Below, in pieces: positions 25,823-36,505 of a DNA stretch of 64,000 nt. This stretch comes from Typhlomys cinereus (Eukaryota; Chordata; Mammalia; Rodentia; Platacanthomyidae). The DNA is taken from contig JALPQD010000922.1 of assembly GCA_023101885.1 (NCBI GenBank), positions 124,001-188,000 on the forward strand, given 5' to 3'. The notes under the pieces were generated by a model that was given only the letters and a program-made list of their open reading frames with translations, had not been told where the DNA came from and searched no databases. A program made the position numbers and the translations under genes. How positions within the stretch are numbered: position 1 is the first letter of the stretch; every line of letters starts with the position of its first letter.

Positions 25823-26699
25823 TGCTGCCCGGCACTGTGTGGCCCATTGCAGGAAGGTGCTCGCTTGTGCCGTGTGCTGGGGCTACTCTGGACAGCTAGT
25901 GTTTCCTCCAGAACTGAGAGGGCTCCAGGTCTTTGGCCATTTCAGACTTTGTGTTACCCAAATCTGGAGTCCTGGGGCTCCACAGACTGCTGTGCCTAGG
26001 ATCAGCGATGCTCCTCTCCCTGTAGAGTCAGCGTTCGAGCGCTGGCTTTGCGGGGACGAGGCAGGGACACACCAGGTGGAAGAGTCCAGCACCCACTGAA
26101 TTACGTAGCACTTTGCACAGTGAGTTGCTCGTGAGGCAAACACCATGAGACAGGGGCATCAGGGGAAAGATGCCCGTAGGTACTGAGGAGCCCAACACCT
26201 AGCCAAGAGTATAAATTATCTACGAAACAGCTGCTTGTGACGCCATCAAGGCAGCTTTGAATAGGGGCCTGCGTAGAGCTTGGGCTGGCACTCGTCTGCT
26301 TTGCCCCTCTGTGCATGGCAGAGGGCTTAGGCGAGTTGTGAGGCTGGACCGAGCCCAGGGCTCCCGGTTCCAGCCATCAGTTGGGTGGCTTCTCTGTGAG
26401 TCAGTCATTAGCCTCCCCCACAGGGAGAGGCTCTGACACTCCCCGCGGGGATTTGATGATGACGGGGTGTGCCAACCTGGGGCAGTGAGGGAAAGGTGAA
26501 TTGCCTGTCTGCTGCCATAGCCCCAGTCCTCCGTGAAAGCAGCCCTCGGCCTGAAGGAGTGCACGTGAAGCCAGCAAAGCAGGAGCTCCACCATAAACTA
26601 ATCCCGGGAGGTCAGCAGCACTCGCCTCATGTCCGCATTTCAAACAAGCAAAGTCGGGTGAAGTGCACCCCAAGAGGGGCTTCTTCCGGGGACACTAAA
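25823..26699. other. Presumed intron DNA
   Basis: No exon or repeat recognised. Confidence 0.35.
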
Positions 26700-26704
26700 G
26701 GAAC

Positions 26705-26840
26705 TGTCTCCTCCTCCTCTTCCTCTTCTCTCTGAGACAGACGCTCCGTAATCCTGCCTGGCCTCGAATTCAGATCTTCCTGCTTCAGCCTCCCGAGCAC
26801 TGGAATTACAGTTGTCCTGCCATGTCCGGCAAGAGTTTCT
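26705..26840 (-). mobile_element. B1-like SINE
   Basis: Reverse copy following a (TCC)n stretch: TCTGAGACAGACGCTCCG, CTGGCCTCGAATTCAGATC, CTGCTTCAGCCTCCCGAGC, ACTGGAATTACAGTTGTCC. Confidence 0.8.
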
Positions 26841-27114
26841 GAGGTTCACGCGTGGAGCTTGCAGCGTGGGACGGCCGAGATCTGAACAGAGAGATGATTC
26901 CCACGGGCCAGCTCGACGCTTTGTCTGATTCAGGGCTAAGTGGGGGGTTCTGGGAGGTTTCTTGCTGGGGACGCAGTATGAGCCAGAGCAGAGCCGCTCT
27001 GGTAACAACCACAAAGCACTGTGTTGTGAGGTGCGGTCCTGCCTGCCGGGGGTGCACAGGAACCAGGAGAAGGACCCTGCCAGCTGTGGTCCTCGCATCT
27101 GTGCTCTTTGTCCT

Positions 27115-27185
27115 TCTCTGTAGTTCTGGGACTGAGCCAGGGCCTTAGGCATGCCAGGCCAGCGTGCCAGGCCAGCGTGCCACCT
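27115..27185 (-). mobile_element. ID-like SINE fragment
   Basis: TTCTGGGACTGAGCCAGGGC followed by CTTAGGCATGCCAGGCC, an ID element in reverse. The GCCAGGCCAGCGT part is then duplicated. Confidence 0.6.
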
Positions 27186-29500
27186 CCCCGCCGCAGCCCA
27201 GCTCTGGCCCACAGGACCGTAAAGGTCACATTATTGACAGGTGGGCAGGACCCTCCCGGGAGGGGAGCGCCCCAAGCCAGATGACCCCGAAAGCTGAGCT
27301 GGCAGGTTTCGGGGCGAGGGGCTTGCGCAGGCGGGAGAAAGGGGCCCGGGAGGACCAGGAGTTCCACCACACGAAGGGAGGAACGCACATTTCGCCCTTG
27401 CGTGGAGCCCGCGCCTGACAAAGCTGGACTTTGGAAGAAACAGGGCACGGGGGACAGTCACTGCCCGTGTGTCCACACAGGCGTGTTGCTCCAGAGATTA
27501 GCTCGCCAGGGCGACTTGTCTGTGCGTCGTCTGCCCTCCAGGAAATGGCTCCTTGGAGCTGATGCCTAAGGCCACCTAGGACGCCTCAGAAGCCCTCTCC
27601 AAGGAGGTCGGGGCAGAGCCAAGGGGCAGCCGAGGGCCGGTCCCCGGCTGCTGTGTCCTGCGGCCAGCACACCTCTGGCTCCTCTTCCTCGCCCTCTGCC
27701 CTCTCTCCTCTCTCCAGGCAGCTCTCTCCTGTTTGATTTGCCAAATATGCCTGTGTTATCTGCTCGTTGCTATGACAACATACCCACCCAGACGCAGTTC
27801 ACAGGAGGAAGTTCAAAGATACAGACCACTATGGTGGCGAGGCCGCGGTGGCCGGACCAGGAGGCCGAGAAGGACAAAACGTGGGCGCTCAGCTTGCCCA
27901 GGGGCGGGTCTGCCCACAGGTAGCGTTTTCCCACCGTAATCAACCTCACCTAGACGGTCCCTTGCTGCAGCTGTGCCCGAGTTTGTCCCCTGGTGATTCT
28001 AGGTCCTGTCACCGGATGATCAGCATTGGCCCCCACAGGCCCTCAGGCGGGGCGCGTAGCTTTAACTCGGGGGCCCCGAGGCCCAGAGAGGAGCAGGGAC
28101 CTGCCCCCGGCCCCGGGTCTCAGAGCCATGGCTGGGAGGACGGCTCCTGGCCACCAGCCCCCCGCACCTGCCTCCGTCTCCTGTCTCTCTGACTCGGGCA
28201 TTTCTTCATGCTAACGGGGCACAGGACAGGACCTGGAGAGGTTCAGCTTCTCCCATACCTGCAGAGCCGCTCAGGGACCCCATGTGGCACAGCCGGAGGT
28301 TTAGGGTAGGAATTGCTCCTCGGCTGGGGGGTGGGGCAGAGCAGCCTCCACCCTCGGCGCCGGCCAGGGCCGTAGCTCGTGCGCAGCCCTTGCTGACTGC
28401 ACACCGGGCCCTGGATTTGGTCTCCAGCCCCCAGGAAGACAAAGTAACACAAAGCCGGAGCTCCGGACCAGCAAGCACTGCGCGTCATGCCAAGCGCTTG
28501 AGTCTTTTAATAACAAACACTGAAAGTTCTTTTGAAATGTGTGCTTTTAGCATCTGCTTCCAAATACCCTTGTGACGCATGCAGCATGTGACTGGCGGGT
28601 CTGCATTTCACTCCTGGGCCGCGTGCCATGAGGGTTTAATTCCCCCTGTTTGGATGTCCCGTGGTCTCCGTGCAGGCGTCTGAGGGGCTGCTGTGCTGGG
28701 GGCCTTCAGCCGACGTTGTCAGTATCAAAGGAAGTGGACATTTCAGTTGTAGGGAATTTGAGGGCACCGGTGGCGGCCTCTGAACTACAAGTACCCTCCC
28801 CCCCCTCCATGAAGCCCTTAAAAATGCAAACATCTATTTCGTTTGTACACCCACCCGCTCTAAAAGCAGCATCGATTAGATGCGGCGCGGCGGCAAGCCA
28901 GAGGAGTGCAGGACAGTCGGCCCCCGTCACGTCTGACCTGGGTCCACTTCCTCCCTCCCACTACTCACTGTGACGCTGTGTCCTAAGACCTGGCGCTTCC
29001 TCGTGGAAGGGTCTCACTGTCTCCGGAAGTGCCAGGCAGTGAACTTGTTCATCTGTGGGGTGCAGCTGTCTAGACTTGTTGCACCCCATCTTTCAGATGC
29101 CTCAAAGTCAGTGTCCCCCATCTTCCCTCGGGCAGGTGGACATTCCGCGGAGGCGTCTGCGTAGGCGACCACTTGAACCTCTCCTGAGTCAGTGAAAATT
29201 TTAAGTAGTCTGGGTCTGATTCTGTATAATTTGGGATTCCTGTGTGCCGGAGCTGGCTCTAAACCCATAGCTTCTGGAAAGGATCCTGGGTTGTGGGCTG
29301 CAATGTCCCAAGGCTCTAACCGAAGCAGAACTGGGGCTGAGAAGACAGCCTGGTCCACACAGTGGACCTTGCAAGCAGGAGGACTCAGGTAGGAATCCCT
29401 AGAGACCGCAGGGAAGGGGGATAGCATGGTGGCGCACCCTTGCCCCAGCATGGGGGAGGGAGAGACAGGAGGGTCCCTGGGCTTGCTGTCCAACCAGCCT
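27186..29500. other. Presumed intron DNA, no gene seen
   Basis: About 2.3 kb of moderately GC-rich sequence. I looked for splice-bounded open frames with protein-like composition and found none that I trust. No repeat family is named. Confidence 0.35.
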
Positions 29501-29505
29501 TACCA

Positions 29506-29755
29506 GGCTGGAGAGATGACTCAGGGGTTAAGGCCCTGCCTCACAAGAAGAAGATCCCGAGTGCAGATCCACCCAGGCTGAAAATGGCGGTGGCCTGTAC
29601 TTGCGACCCTGAAAGGTAGAGCTTGGAAAACTCCAGAGCAATGCGAAGAGAAGGTAACAAAATCCACGTTGATTCCCGAAGTCACCCTTGAGCTCCACAG
29701 GCACACATAGTGCCCTTTGAGACAGACAGACAGACAGACACACACACACACACAC
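29506..29755 (+). mobile_element. tRNA-type SINE with (CA)n tail
   Basis: Forward copy: GGCTGGAGAGATGACTCAGG, GGTTAAGGCCCTGCCTCAC, a body with GTAGAGCTTGGAAAACTCC and CAGAGCAATGCGAAGAG, and a tail of (GACA)n, then (CA)n. Confidence 0.85.
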
Positions 29756-29832
29756 CCCAAACAAACAAACAAATGAAACCCAAGGTGGTTGACTCCTGAA
29801 GGAGACACCTAAAAGTGACCTCTGACCTGTAT

Positions 29833-29935
29833 ACACACACACACACACACACACACACGCACGCACGCACGCACGCACGCACGCATGCATGCATGTATGC
29901 ATGTATGCATGCGTGTATGTGCGCACGTACACATA
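29833..29935. repeat. Compound CA / GCAC / GCAT microsatellite
   Basis: (AC)n passes into (ACGC)n and then (ATGC)n and (ATGT)n. Alternating purine-pyrimidine throughout, so prone to Z-DNA. Second tract beside the SINE at 29506. Confidence 0.95.
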
Positions 29936-30054
29936 TATACATGGCCAGGTGGAGTCAGATCTGTGAGAAGACAAAACTTACACAAGAAAAGGCAAAGTTC
30001 TTGTCTGCCGCCCACGCCCAGGAGAAGCTGCAAAACTTGTTGGAGACCTAGGGA

Positions 30055-30140
30055 AGTTGGGGTGCAGCTCAGTGGTGAGAACGTGCCTGGCATGCTTAAG
30101 CCCTGGATTAAATCCCCAGCACCCCTCCCCCCCAAAAAAG
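30055..30140 (+). mobile_element. ID-like SINE
   Basis: TTGGGGTGCAGCTCAGTGG, GAACGTGCCTGGCATGCTTA, AATCCCCAGCACCCC and an A-rich end (AAAAAA at about 30134). A classical ID order. Confidence 0.85.
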
Positions 30141-30693
30141 TTGTGGAAGTCCTTTCAGATCCAAGCCTTTAACGCTCCTGCTAGCATTCCCCAGGAGCAG
30201 GGGACACACCCCACGCTTCGGAGGCACCGGGTCGGCTGTCACTCAACGCAGGCCTCTTCCAAATCCACCCTCACCCCTCTGCTCGAGCCTCTCTCCCCGC
30301 GGGCTGCCCCAGTGTTAAGACCGATCAGCGGGGTCGCTGGAGGTTTCTCACTAATGGCTGATGGTTGGGTGGGCGCCCTCTCTTCTGCCTACCCAGGACC
30401 CTGCTATGGGGGGTCCTGCCTGCCAGCTTCAGCTGCTGGCGTGGCTACCACGCACTCAGGAAGGAGCTGCGAAGAGTCTCAGGGAGGAACGGCCCCTTTC
30501 AAGACGGCGCTGCTTCTAGTAGTCTTCCCTACCGACAGTATTTCCTTCAGTTCTGCTTTATTCCTTCACGGTTACTTTAAAAGTTAACAGGTCTTCAGAG
30601 TAAAAAAGCCGTTGCTTTTAGAGCGCAAGTCTGTCTTTGTTCAACTGTGTGCTTTCCTGCTTACTGTGGTTACTGCCTCTTTATTTTTAATAT

Positions 30694-30697
<4 letters not shown>
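30141..30697. other. Presumed intron DNA
   Basis: Open frame 30057-30587 overlaps the ID element at its start and has no domain. I do not call it a gene. Confidence 0.35.
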
Positions 30698-30742
<45 letters not shown>

Positions 30743-30899
30743 TTGCTTTGCTCTGGGATTTCGCAGGCTCCACTTGCCAGAACCAGATGTGCAGGCTGCT
30801 GCTGTTTCCACCTGGTGTTTTTACATGGGACCTGGAATCTGAACTCAGGACCTTCTGCTTGCGAGGCAGAGTCTTCATCCCTGAGCCGTCTCTCCAGCC
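30698..30899 (-). mobile_element. tRNA-type SINE with long (CA)n, internally shortened
   Basis: Reverse copy: (TG)n at 30698-30741, then directly TTGCTTTGCTCTGGGATTTC, so the usual TGTGGAGGCCCAAGG part is missing. The rest runs to CTGAGCCGTCTCTCCAGCC. Confidence 0.85.
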
Positions 30900-30939
30900 T
30901 CTTGACTTTCTTTCCTGACTGTCTGTGGCTATTTTTCTT

Positions 30940-31006
30940 TCTCCTGCTGTGAGACAACACCCATATGTAACTTACGGGGAGAGAGGGAGATTTACTTTGG
31001 CTACAG

Positions 31007-31061
<55 letters not shown>

Positions 31062-31295
31062 TGGGTAGTAAGCTGGAGACACAGCAAGTACAGGCAGAGA
31101 GAGTAAAAGACACACTGCTAGAGGAAGCAGGGCAGGGCTGCCAGAACTCAAGGCCCGCCCCTGTGACACGCCCTCCTCCAGCAAGGCTCCACCTCCTCAG
31201 GTTGCCCCAAGCACCCCAACATTAACACCAGCTGAGGATGCAAACACATCAGCCAGTAAGTGTGTGTGGGGACAACTCACATTCAAACTGTGACA
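30940..31295 (-). mobile_element. MaLR-like LTR with (CA)n
   Basis: Contains GGAGATTTACTTTGGCTAC, an expanded (CA)n at 31012-31059, CAAGGCTCCACCTCCTCAGG and GGGGACAACTCACATTCAAA, the arrangement of a mammalian MaLR (ERVL-MaLR) LTR read in reverse. It shares its right end with the element at 35580. Confidence 0.5.
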
Positions 31296-31699
31296 CTTAC
31301 CATGGTGCCCAAAATGTCATTACTAGCACTTTTTTAAATCCCTTACCAGGTTTTGATAAGTTCAAAATCAATGGGGGGGGGCGCAAGGGGGAGACGGATC
31401 CTAATATTACTGGACATTGAACAAAGTAAGGAAGAATGAGTTCATCCGTTCGTGAATTTTGTATTTGCGATGGGTCTTTCACTCGTGGGGTGAAGGCAGT
31501 GAAGGGGCGTCTCCAGGCTCTGGAGACTGGAAGCCGGAGCCAGTCCTTCCTTTTCCTCTCGCAGCTGCCGGATGCCGTCTCACGGGAGCCTCCATCTTTC
31601 CTGACTGGCCGCTAGCTGCCCAGCGCCATCAAATGAAAGCCGAAGGGAGGGGCCGAGACAGCAGCCGGCAGGGTGCTCGCCGTATGCAGGAGCCCTGGC
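31296..31699. other. Presumed intron DNA
   Basis: G9 run at about 31372. No gene seen. Confidence 0.35.
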
Positions 31700-31880
31700 C
31701 AGGGCCGCAGCATTGCATAGGGTGCCCGGGTGGGGGCACACGCCTGTGACCCCCAGCCCTGCATGGAGGGGCATACGCCGTGGTCCCCAGCACTGCATAG
31801 GGATGCCGGGGTTGGGGACACACGCCTGCGACCCCCAGCACTGCATAGGGGGTGCGGGAAGGGGCACGCCCTGCGGCCGC
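31700..31880. repeat. Short minisatellite, about 60-bp unit
   Basis: About three imperfect copies sharing CAGCACTGCATAGGG, a G-rich linker and CACACGCCTGTGACCCCCAG. Confidence 0.8.
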
Positions 31881-32569
31881 AGCATCATAAACACGATTGG
31901 AAGCCCAAAGCCTTCCTCTCAGCTGCGTTGTGAGTTCTGTGCAGCTCAGGGCCAGCCGGGGGGCCCGTCTCACGAGTCAATGAACACGTAGGGACGGGAG
32001 CAAGCAGCACGGGTTTATGTGGTCAGGACTCTTCTACCACATACAGAACACGTGACCGACTCAGCAGAACCAGGGGAATCACGTGTGCTGTTGGGTAGAA
32101 TTCTCCAGCAGTCCTAATAAAGAGTGAGGTCAACTTTAACAACATATTTAGCCTAAAATACTCATTGTAATTATAATCAGTATACGATGTTAATATTTTG
32201 CACATTTCAGTTAGTTCATGCTACGTTTTTGAAGCTCTGTATGTTCTTCCATGCATCAGCTTGCATCACTGCAGCGGAACCGTTTGTCAGTCACAGTAAC
32301 TTTAACTTGTTTGTCAGTAACATAGAAACTGTTAAAAGCAGCACTTAGGAGACGCTTTCTGCCTCAGGGGGAAACACTGCTAGGATGAACTTGAGCAGTG
32401 AAGCCAGCTGAATATATTTCCCCAGACCCCTCGCAGTTACAGGCTCTGTAAACTGGAGGTGGGGTGGGGAGGGGGAGTCACAGTTCTACATAGAGCCCAA
32501 CTCCACCATCTGAATACGAGCTTGTTGGTGGGTCTCAAGACATTCACATATCTTTACCTTTCATGCAAA

Positions 32570-32613
<44 letters not shown>

Positions 32614-33748
32614 TTGAATTGATCAAGTTGGACAGGAATCATAGACTTTTAGGGAGAAAGTGTAGGTGACATTTAACTGTGTCTAGGCAGCAAGCTCCCC
32701 TATCTATGTCTGTAGGCATTAGCTTTCTTTTCTGAGTACTCTAAGAGAAATCCCAGACATATATCAGTCATCCCACCCAGTCGCTCTACCCTCGAGGTCA
32801 CAGAATCATTAACACAGTAACTCATATAGATGTATGAGCGTGCGGGACATAGTCAGGCTCCTTCTCTCTAGCCATAGCCTCCTCTGAGCTGGGCACCCCA
32901 GTTTCCCTAATCCCCCCCTTCCTGCCCATGCCCACACAAGCTCTGGAATTCTGTGAAAGGGCACAAGTGGTTAGGGTAGGAGTCTGATAGAATAAGACAC
33001 ACGTGGCCTTTGGAATTAACCAGGCTTTCAGGGCATGCGTGACCTTCCTGCTCCAGGGGAGAAATACTATCGGTAGGACACAGCCCTCTGCTGATCTAGT
33101 GGCCTTTATTCTCCGGGGAGCCTGGGGCGACTCCTACTGGCTGGAAGATGCTACTACAGTCGGAGGAACTCAAAAATGATTTCTCCAGGAAAAGAGCTTC
33201 AGATTGTAGTGGATACTTTTCTTTTCTGCAGCACTATTTTCCAACAAGCTTACAAGCCACGCACCTTTCATACTCCAGAGTTCCCACGAGATACACGCAA
33301 GCCACGGTTCCGAGCACAGCTAAATAAAACGCTTCTATCAGGACCCTTGAAGTGGCTGCTGGCCCTCCAGGGCTGGGGGTCCTGGCACCCCTCCGGGGCT
33401 GGGGGCTGGTGAACCCCGAGCTGCAGCTCCCCAGTCCCCAAACCCTGGGGCTCACTCAGGCCAGGCTAACCCGGCTGGCACCATCACTGTACTTTCATCC
33501 GCCTGACAGCCTTCCTCTTATCTGCCTTCTTGTGTCAACTACTCATTTCCGCTCGGACCCTCAGCACAACGGGGCACTTTGGGTCGAGAAAATGAAGTCC
33601 AAGAAAGAATGGAGATGGAGAATGCCCTTTGACCTTGTCTTGACTGTGCACCCCGCTGTCCAGCCCCAGAACGCCCTGGCAGGAGAGAAGCCAGCTAGAG
33701 GGATACTCCTGCCCCGTCATGATTCGTTATTGTCGCAGCTGCTCTACG
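31881..33748. other. Presumed intron DNA with one (TG)n
   Basis: About 1.9 kb, AT-rich at first. A (GT)n tract of about 42 bp is at 32571-32612, here without an adjoining SINE that I can see. No gene is seen. Confidence 0.4.
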
Positions 33749-34790
33749 TGCTGCTGATAAATCACCCCCAGATCAAGGGGACAAGGGGCTTTATTTTCTC
33801 TTAGGATCGTGTGGTTACAGCCAGCACCAGGATCTGAGAGAACTGGCCAGGCACTAGCTGCCTAACAGCGGAGAGAGGGACAATCCTTACATTTTTTTTT
33901 CTTGTAACAGTTACTCTTTTTTTTTTTAGTTTTTTTCTCCACATTTTATTTTTTTCCCAATCATACAAGCTCAATAGGCACCTCCCTCTCCCTCCTTTCT
34001 CCCCTCCCCAGCCCCTTCCTTGCACTCTCTCCCCTTTCCCTTCCTTTCACCCCCTCCCTCCCTCCCCTTTTGCAATGCCTCCCCCTCCCTCCCTCCCATC
34101 CCCTGGAGCATCCTTTTGTGTGACATCCAAACCTCCCTCTGAGTCCTCCACCCTAGTGAGGAGTAAGGACTCCTTGGCATAGCCTGGAGCCTTCTTGGGC
34201 TCAGTTAGTATGGGAACTCTATTATGTCTGTTAATCCCTTGCTTCTAAACTCTGCCTGGAGCCTTCTCCCCTGTGATCTGTGCTAGACTCTGGGGGGTCG
34301 CTGACATGTCAGCCTTGTGCAGGTCATGCAAAGTCCAATTATGGCTACTGCAGCCCTAACTTGTCTGGAGTATCTTGCCTATCGTTGGTCCTCCCCATCT
34401 TTAGGCTCTTACAGTCTTGCCATTCCCTCTTCCGCAAGGTTCCCTGAGCTTTAGGATGGGGAGAGATTTGGCTGGTCTTGTCTCAGGTGATTAATGTAGG
34501 GTCTTTGATGTTGTGAATTATGGTTTGTTGTTGTTTTCAATCTTGCTTTTTCTGTACCGTTCTTAGCTCCATCCTGACTAGTATTGAAGGTCACCTCCTG
34601 AGGAGCAGGGAGTCCGCCCTGGTCCGGGCCCAGGGCAGAAAAGGACAATCCTTACTTGCCAGACTAGCATATATGCCAGGTATGCACAAGGATGCCCTCT
34701 TTCTCAACCAGCTCCCTCCATTTTATTCACCTGCCTGGGGACTAGTCCCACCCACCATAGGCTGAGCCTTCCCCATCAGATAGACAGGGC
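33749..34790 (-). mobile_element. ERVL/MaLR-type LTR split by an L1
   Basis: Two halves (33749-33891 and 34643-34790) join into one LTR closely related to the one at 47420-47799. The shared order includes GCTGATAA, GGGGACAAGGGGCTTTATT, AGAGAGGGACAATCCTTAC, GCACAAGGATGCCC, TTTTATTCACCTGCCT and GTCCCACCCACCAT. The L1 at 33892-34642 sits between them. The right border is uncertain. Confidence 0.65.
33892..34642 (-). mobile_element. 5'-truncated L1, 3' UTR end
   Basis: On the minus strand it holds a rodent L1 3' UTR: CCTAAAGCTCAGGGAACCTT, GAAGAGGGAATGGCAAGACT and GTAAGAGCCTAAAGATGGGG, a polypurine (GGGA)n stretch, then A-rich ends. The target duplication GGACAATCCTTAC is intact on both sides (about 33879-33891 and 34643-34655). 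Between the two A-rich tracts lies a short non-A segment, GAGTAACTGTTACAAG. Confidence 0.8.
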
Positions 34791-34890
34791 TTTGGGTGTT
34801 CCCTTCCCTAGGGACTCCTGAGGAAATCCTCATGGGGTCCCATTGTTTTAATAATGAAGATTTTTACATGTTCATTATTTTAATAATTGT

Positions 34891-35110
34891 CACAGTGAGG
34901 TACAGCTGTCAACTTGATGCTTGAGGGTTTGCAGCTCTGGCCCTATTTGTAGAGAATTAGTGGTTGAGCTAAGCCCAGAGTGAACCTGTAGAAGATTGTC
35001 TAGCTGATGGGGAAGGCCCAGCCCACAGTGGGTGGGACTATGCCTTGGACAGGTGAATAAAGCACAGAGAACTGGCCGAGGAACGTAGCATTCTCCTGTA
35101 TTCCCGGCCA
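34891..35110 (+). mobile_element. Inverted partial copy of the same LTR
   Basis: GGTACAGCTGTCAACTTGATG, GCTGATGGGGAAGGCCCAGC, GTGGGTGGGACTATGCC and GACAGGTGAATAAAGCACAG match the reverse of 34690-34790 and of 47640-47799. The next 100 bp are unclear. Confidence 0.65.
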
Positions 35111-35579
35111 GACATGCTGGACTGCCAAACCCAGTCTTTGGCCCTAAAAACTCCAGTAATATCCCCATAAACTCACAGGCTTTGAGGAGACAGTGTGAGA
35201 AGGAGATACTCACAGGGGCCAGAGAGAACATCAAGAGGGTTCCCCAGGCTGTGGACGTGCCCCATGAGTCACCACTGACCTGGGGTGTGGAGCAGGAGCT
35301 GTGCAGGATGGCGCCGACTCACAGTGAGCCCTAAGTCCCCATGGTGCTGACCTGTGTTTATTGGTGCCCATGGTGCAGGTGGGGCGTCCAAACCTCAGGA
35401 AGCCCAGTCTGTGGAAGGGGGGTCTGTATCCTGCGCCCCCTGCCCTCTGCCCAACCTCTCTCATCCAGCCCCCTTGCTCCTTCTCAGACTAAGGCTTGGC
35501 TATGGGGGGGCAAAGTCCTTAGGAGTGTGTGGCATCGCCCAGGGGAGCTCTGGACGACTTTGGGTGGGTCAGGCCGCTG
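35111..35579. other. Presumed intron DNA
   Basis: No gene or named repeat. Confidence 0.35.
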
Positions 35580-35880
35580 ACCACTCAGGCTCAAACAACT
35601 TCAGGGAGAAAGGGAGCATGTCCAGAGGACGGGAAGGGCATGTCTGGCTGGCAGAAGCTGGAGGCGGGTAAGTCACACCCATCATGGAGACTGAGAGCTG
35701 CAAAACTCCAGCCTAAGAGCAGGTTCACTAGCAGAAGCAGAGTGGGACTAACCCAGCTGAAGGCCCAGCCCTGTGCCTGCTTCCCTCCGGCAAGGCTCCA
35801 GCTCCTAAAGGCGCCGTGACTTTACCACACAACTAAATACAGCCTGAGGGGGACAACTCACATTTCAAACCTTGACAACG
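35580..35880 (-). mobile_element. MaLR-like LTR
   Basis: Ends with GAGGGGGACAACTCACATTT and CAAACCTTGACAA, as does the element at 30940. It also contains CAAGGCTCCAGCTCCTAAAG. Borders are approximate. Confidence 0.45.
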
Positions 35881-36357
35881 CCCATCCACATGGTAACCAC
35901 AAAGGAAACTGCAAATTGGAAACAACTCGGATGCCACAGAGATCCATAGATGTGAGAGTGATACATCGTCAAGTGCTAACCCCTGGAAACTAAAGAACAA
36001 TGGAATGTGCGGACCGATCCGTCATCACTCCGTGAGCCTAAAGAGCAATGAGAATTAATGGACTCAAGTGCACGTGAACTTGTGTGACGACCAGTAGAAG
36101 AAACCAGATGCCGACGGAGACAGGGTGTTTCTTGGCTTATGGTGGGGTTAGGTCCCGATAAACATACCGAGTTGAAAGCAGGTGTAATGCACGTGAGTCA
36201 TAGTGGATGAGGACCCGCCTTAATCCTGCTCAGAATACTTCACTAACCTAAACTGTCCAACACAAAGCTTGGCCGACTGTAGTGTAAGTGTGTCTTCTAG
36301 CATCCCAATGTGCACCGTAGATGAATACATTTTTAGAGACCCACCTAAGAGGTCAGA
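35881..36357. other. Possible old L1 remnant
   Basis: GGAAACAACTCGGATGCCACA resembles the L1 ORF2 end phrase but decays quickly. Otherwise no call. Confidence 0.3.
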
Positions 36358-36505
36358 CATCAGGGCGCGGTGGTGCCACCTGTAATTCCAGCACTCGGGC
36401 TGTAGGTGGAGGCAGAGAGCCAGGAATTCAAGGCTACCCAGACTCCATACAAGGTGGGGCCCAGTCTGGGATTCGGGAGCCCCTGACTTAAAAGAACAAA
36501 ATTCA
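36358..36505 (+). mobile_element. B1-like SINE
   Basis: Forward copy: CAGGGCGCGGTGGTGCCACC, TGTAATTCCAGCACTCGGG, GAATTCAAGGCTACCCAGAC, with an A-rich end. Confidence 0.85.

Noticed and set aside
31000..31065. Functional Z-DNA element from (CA)n
   Set aside because: CA tracts are common, and this one sits inside a retroelement. Nothing in the sequence points to a function.
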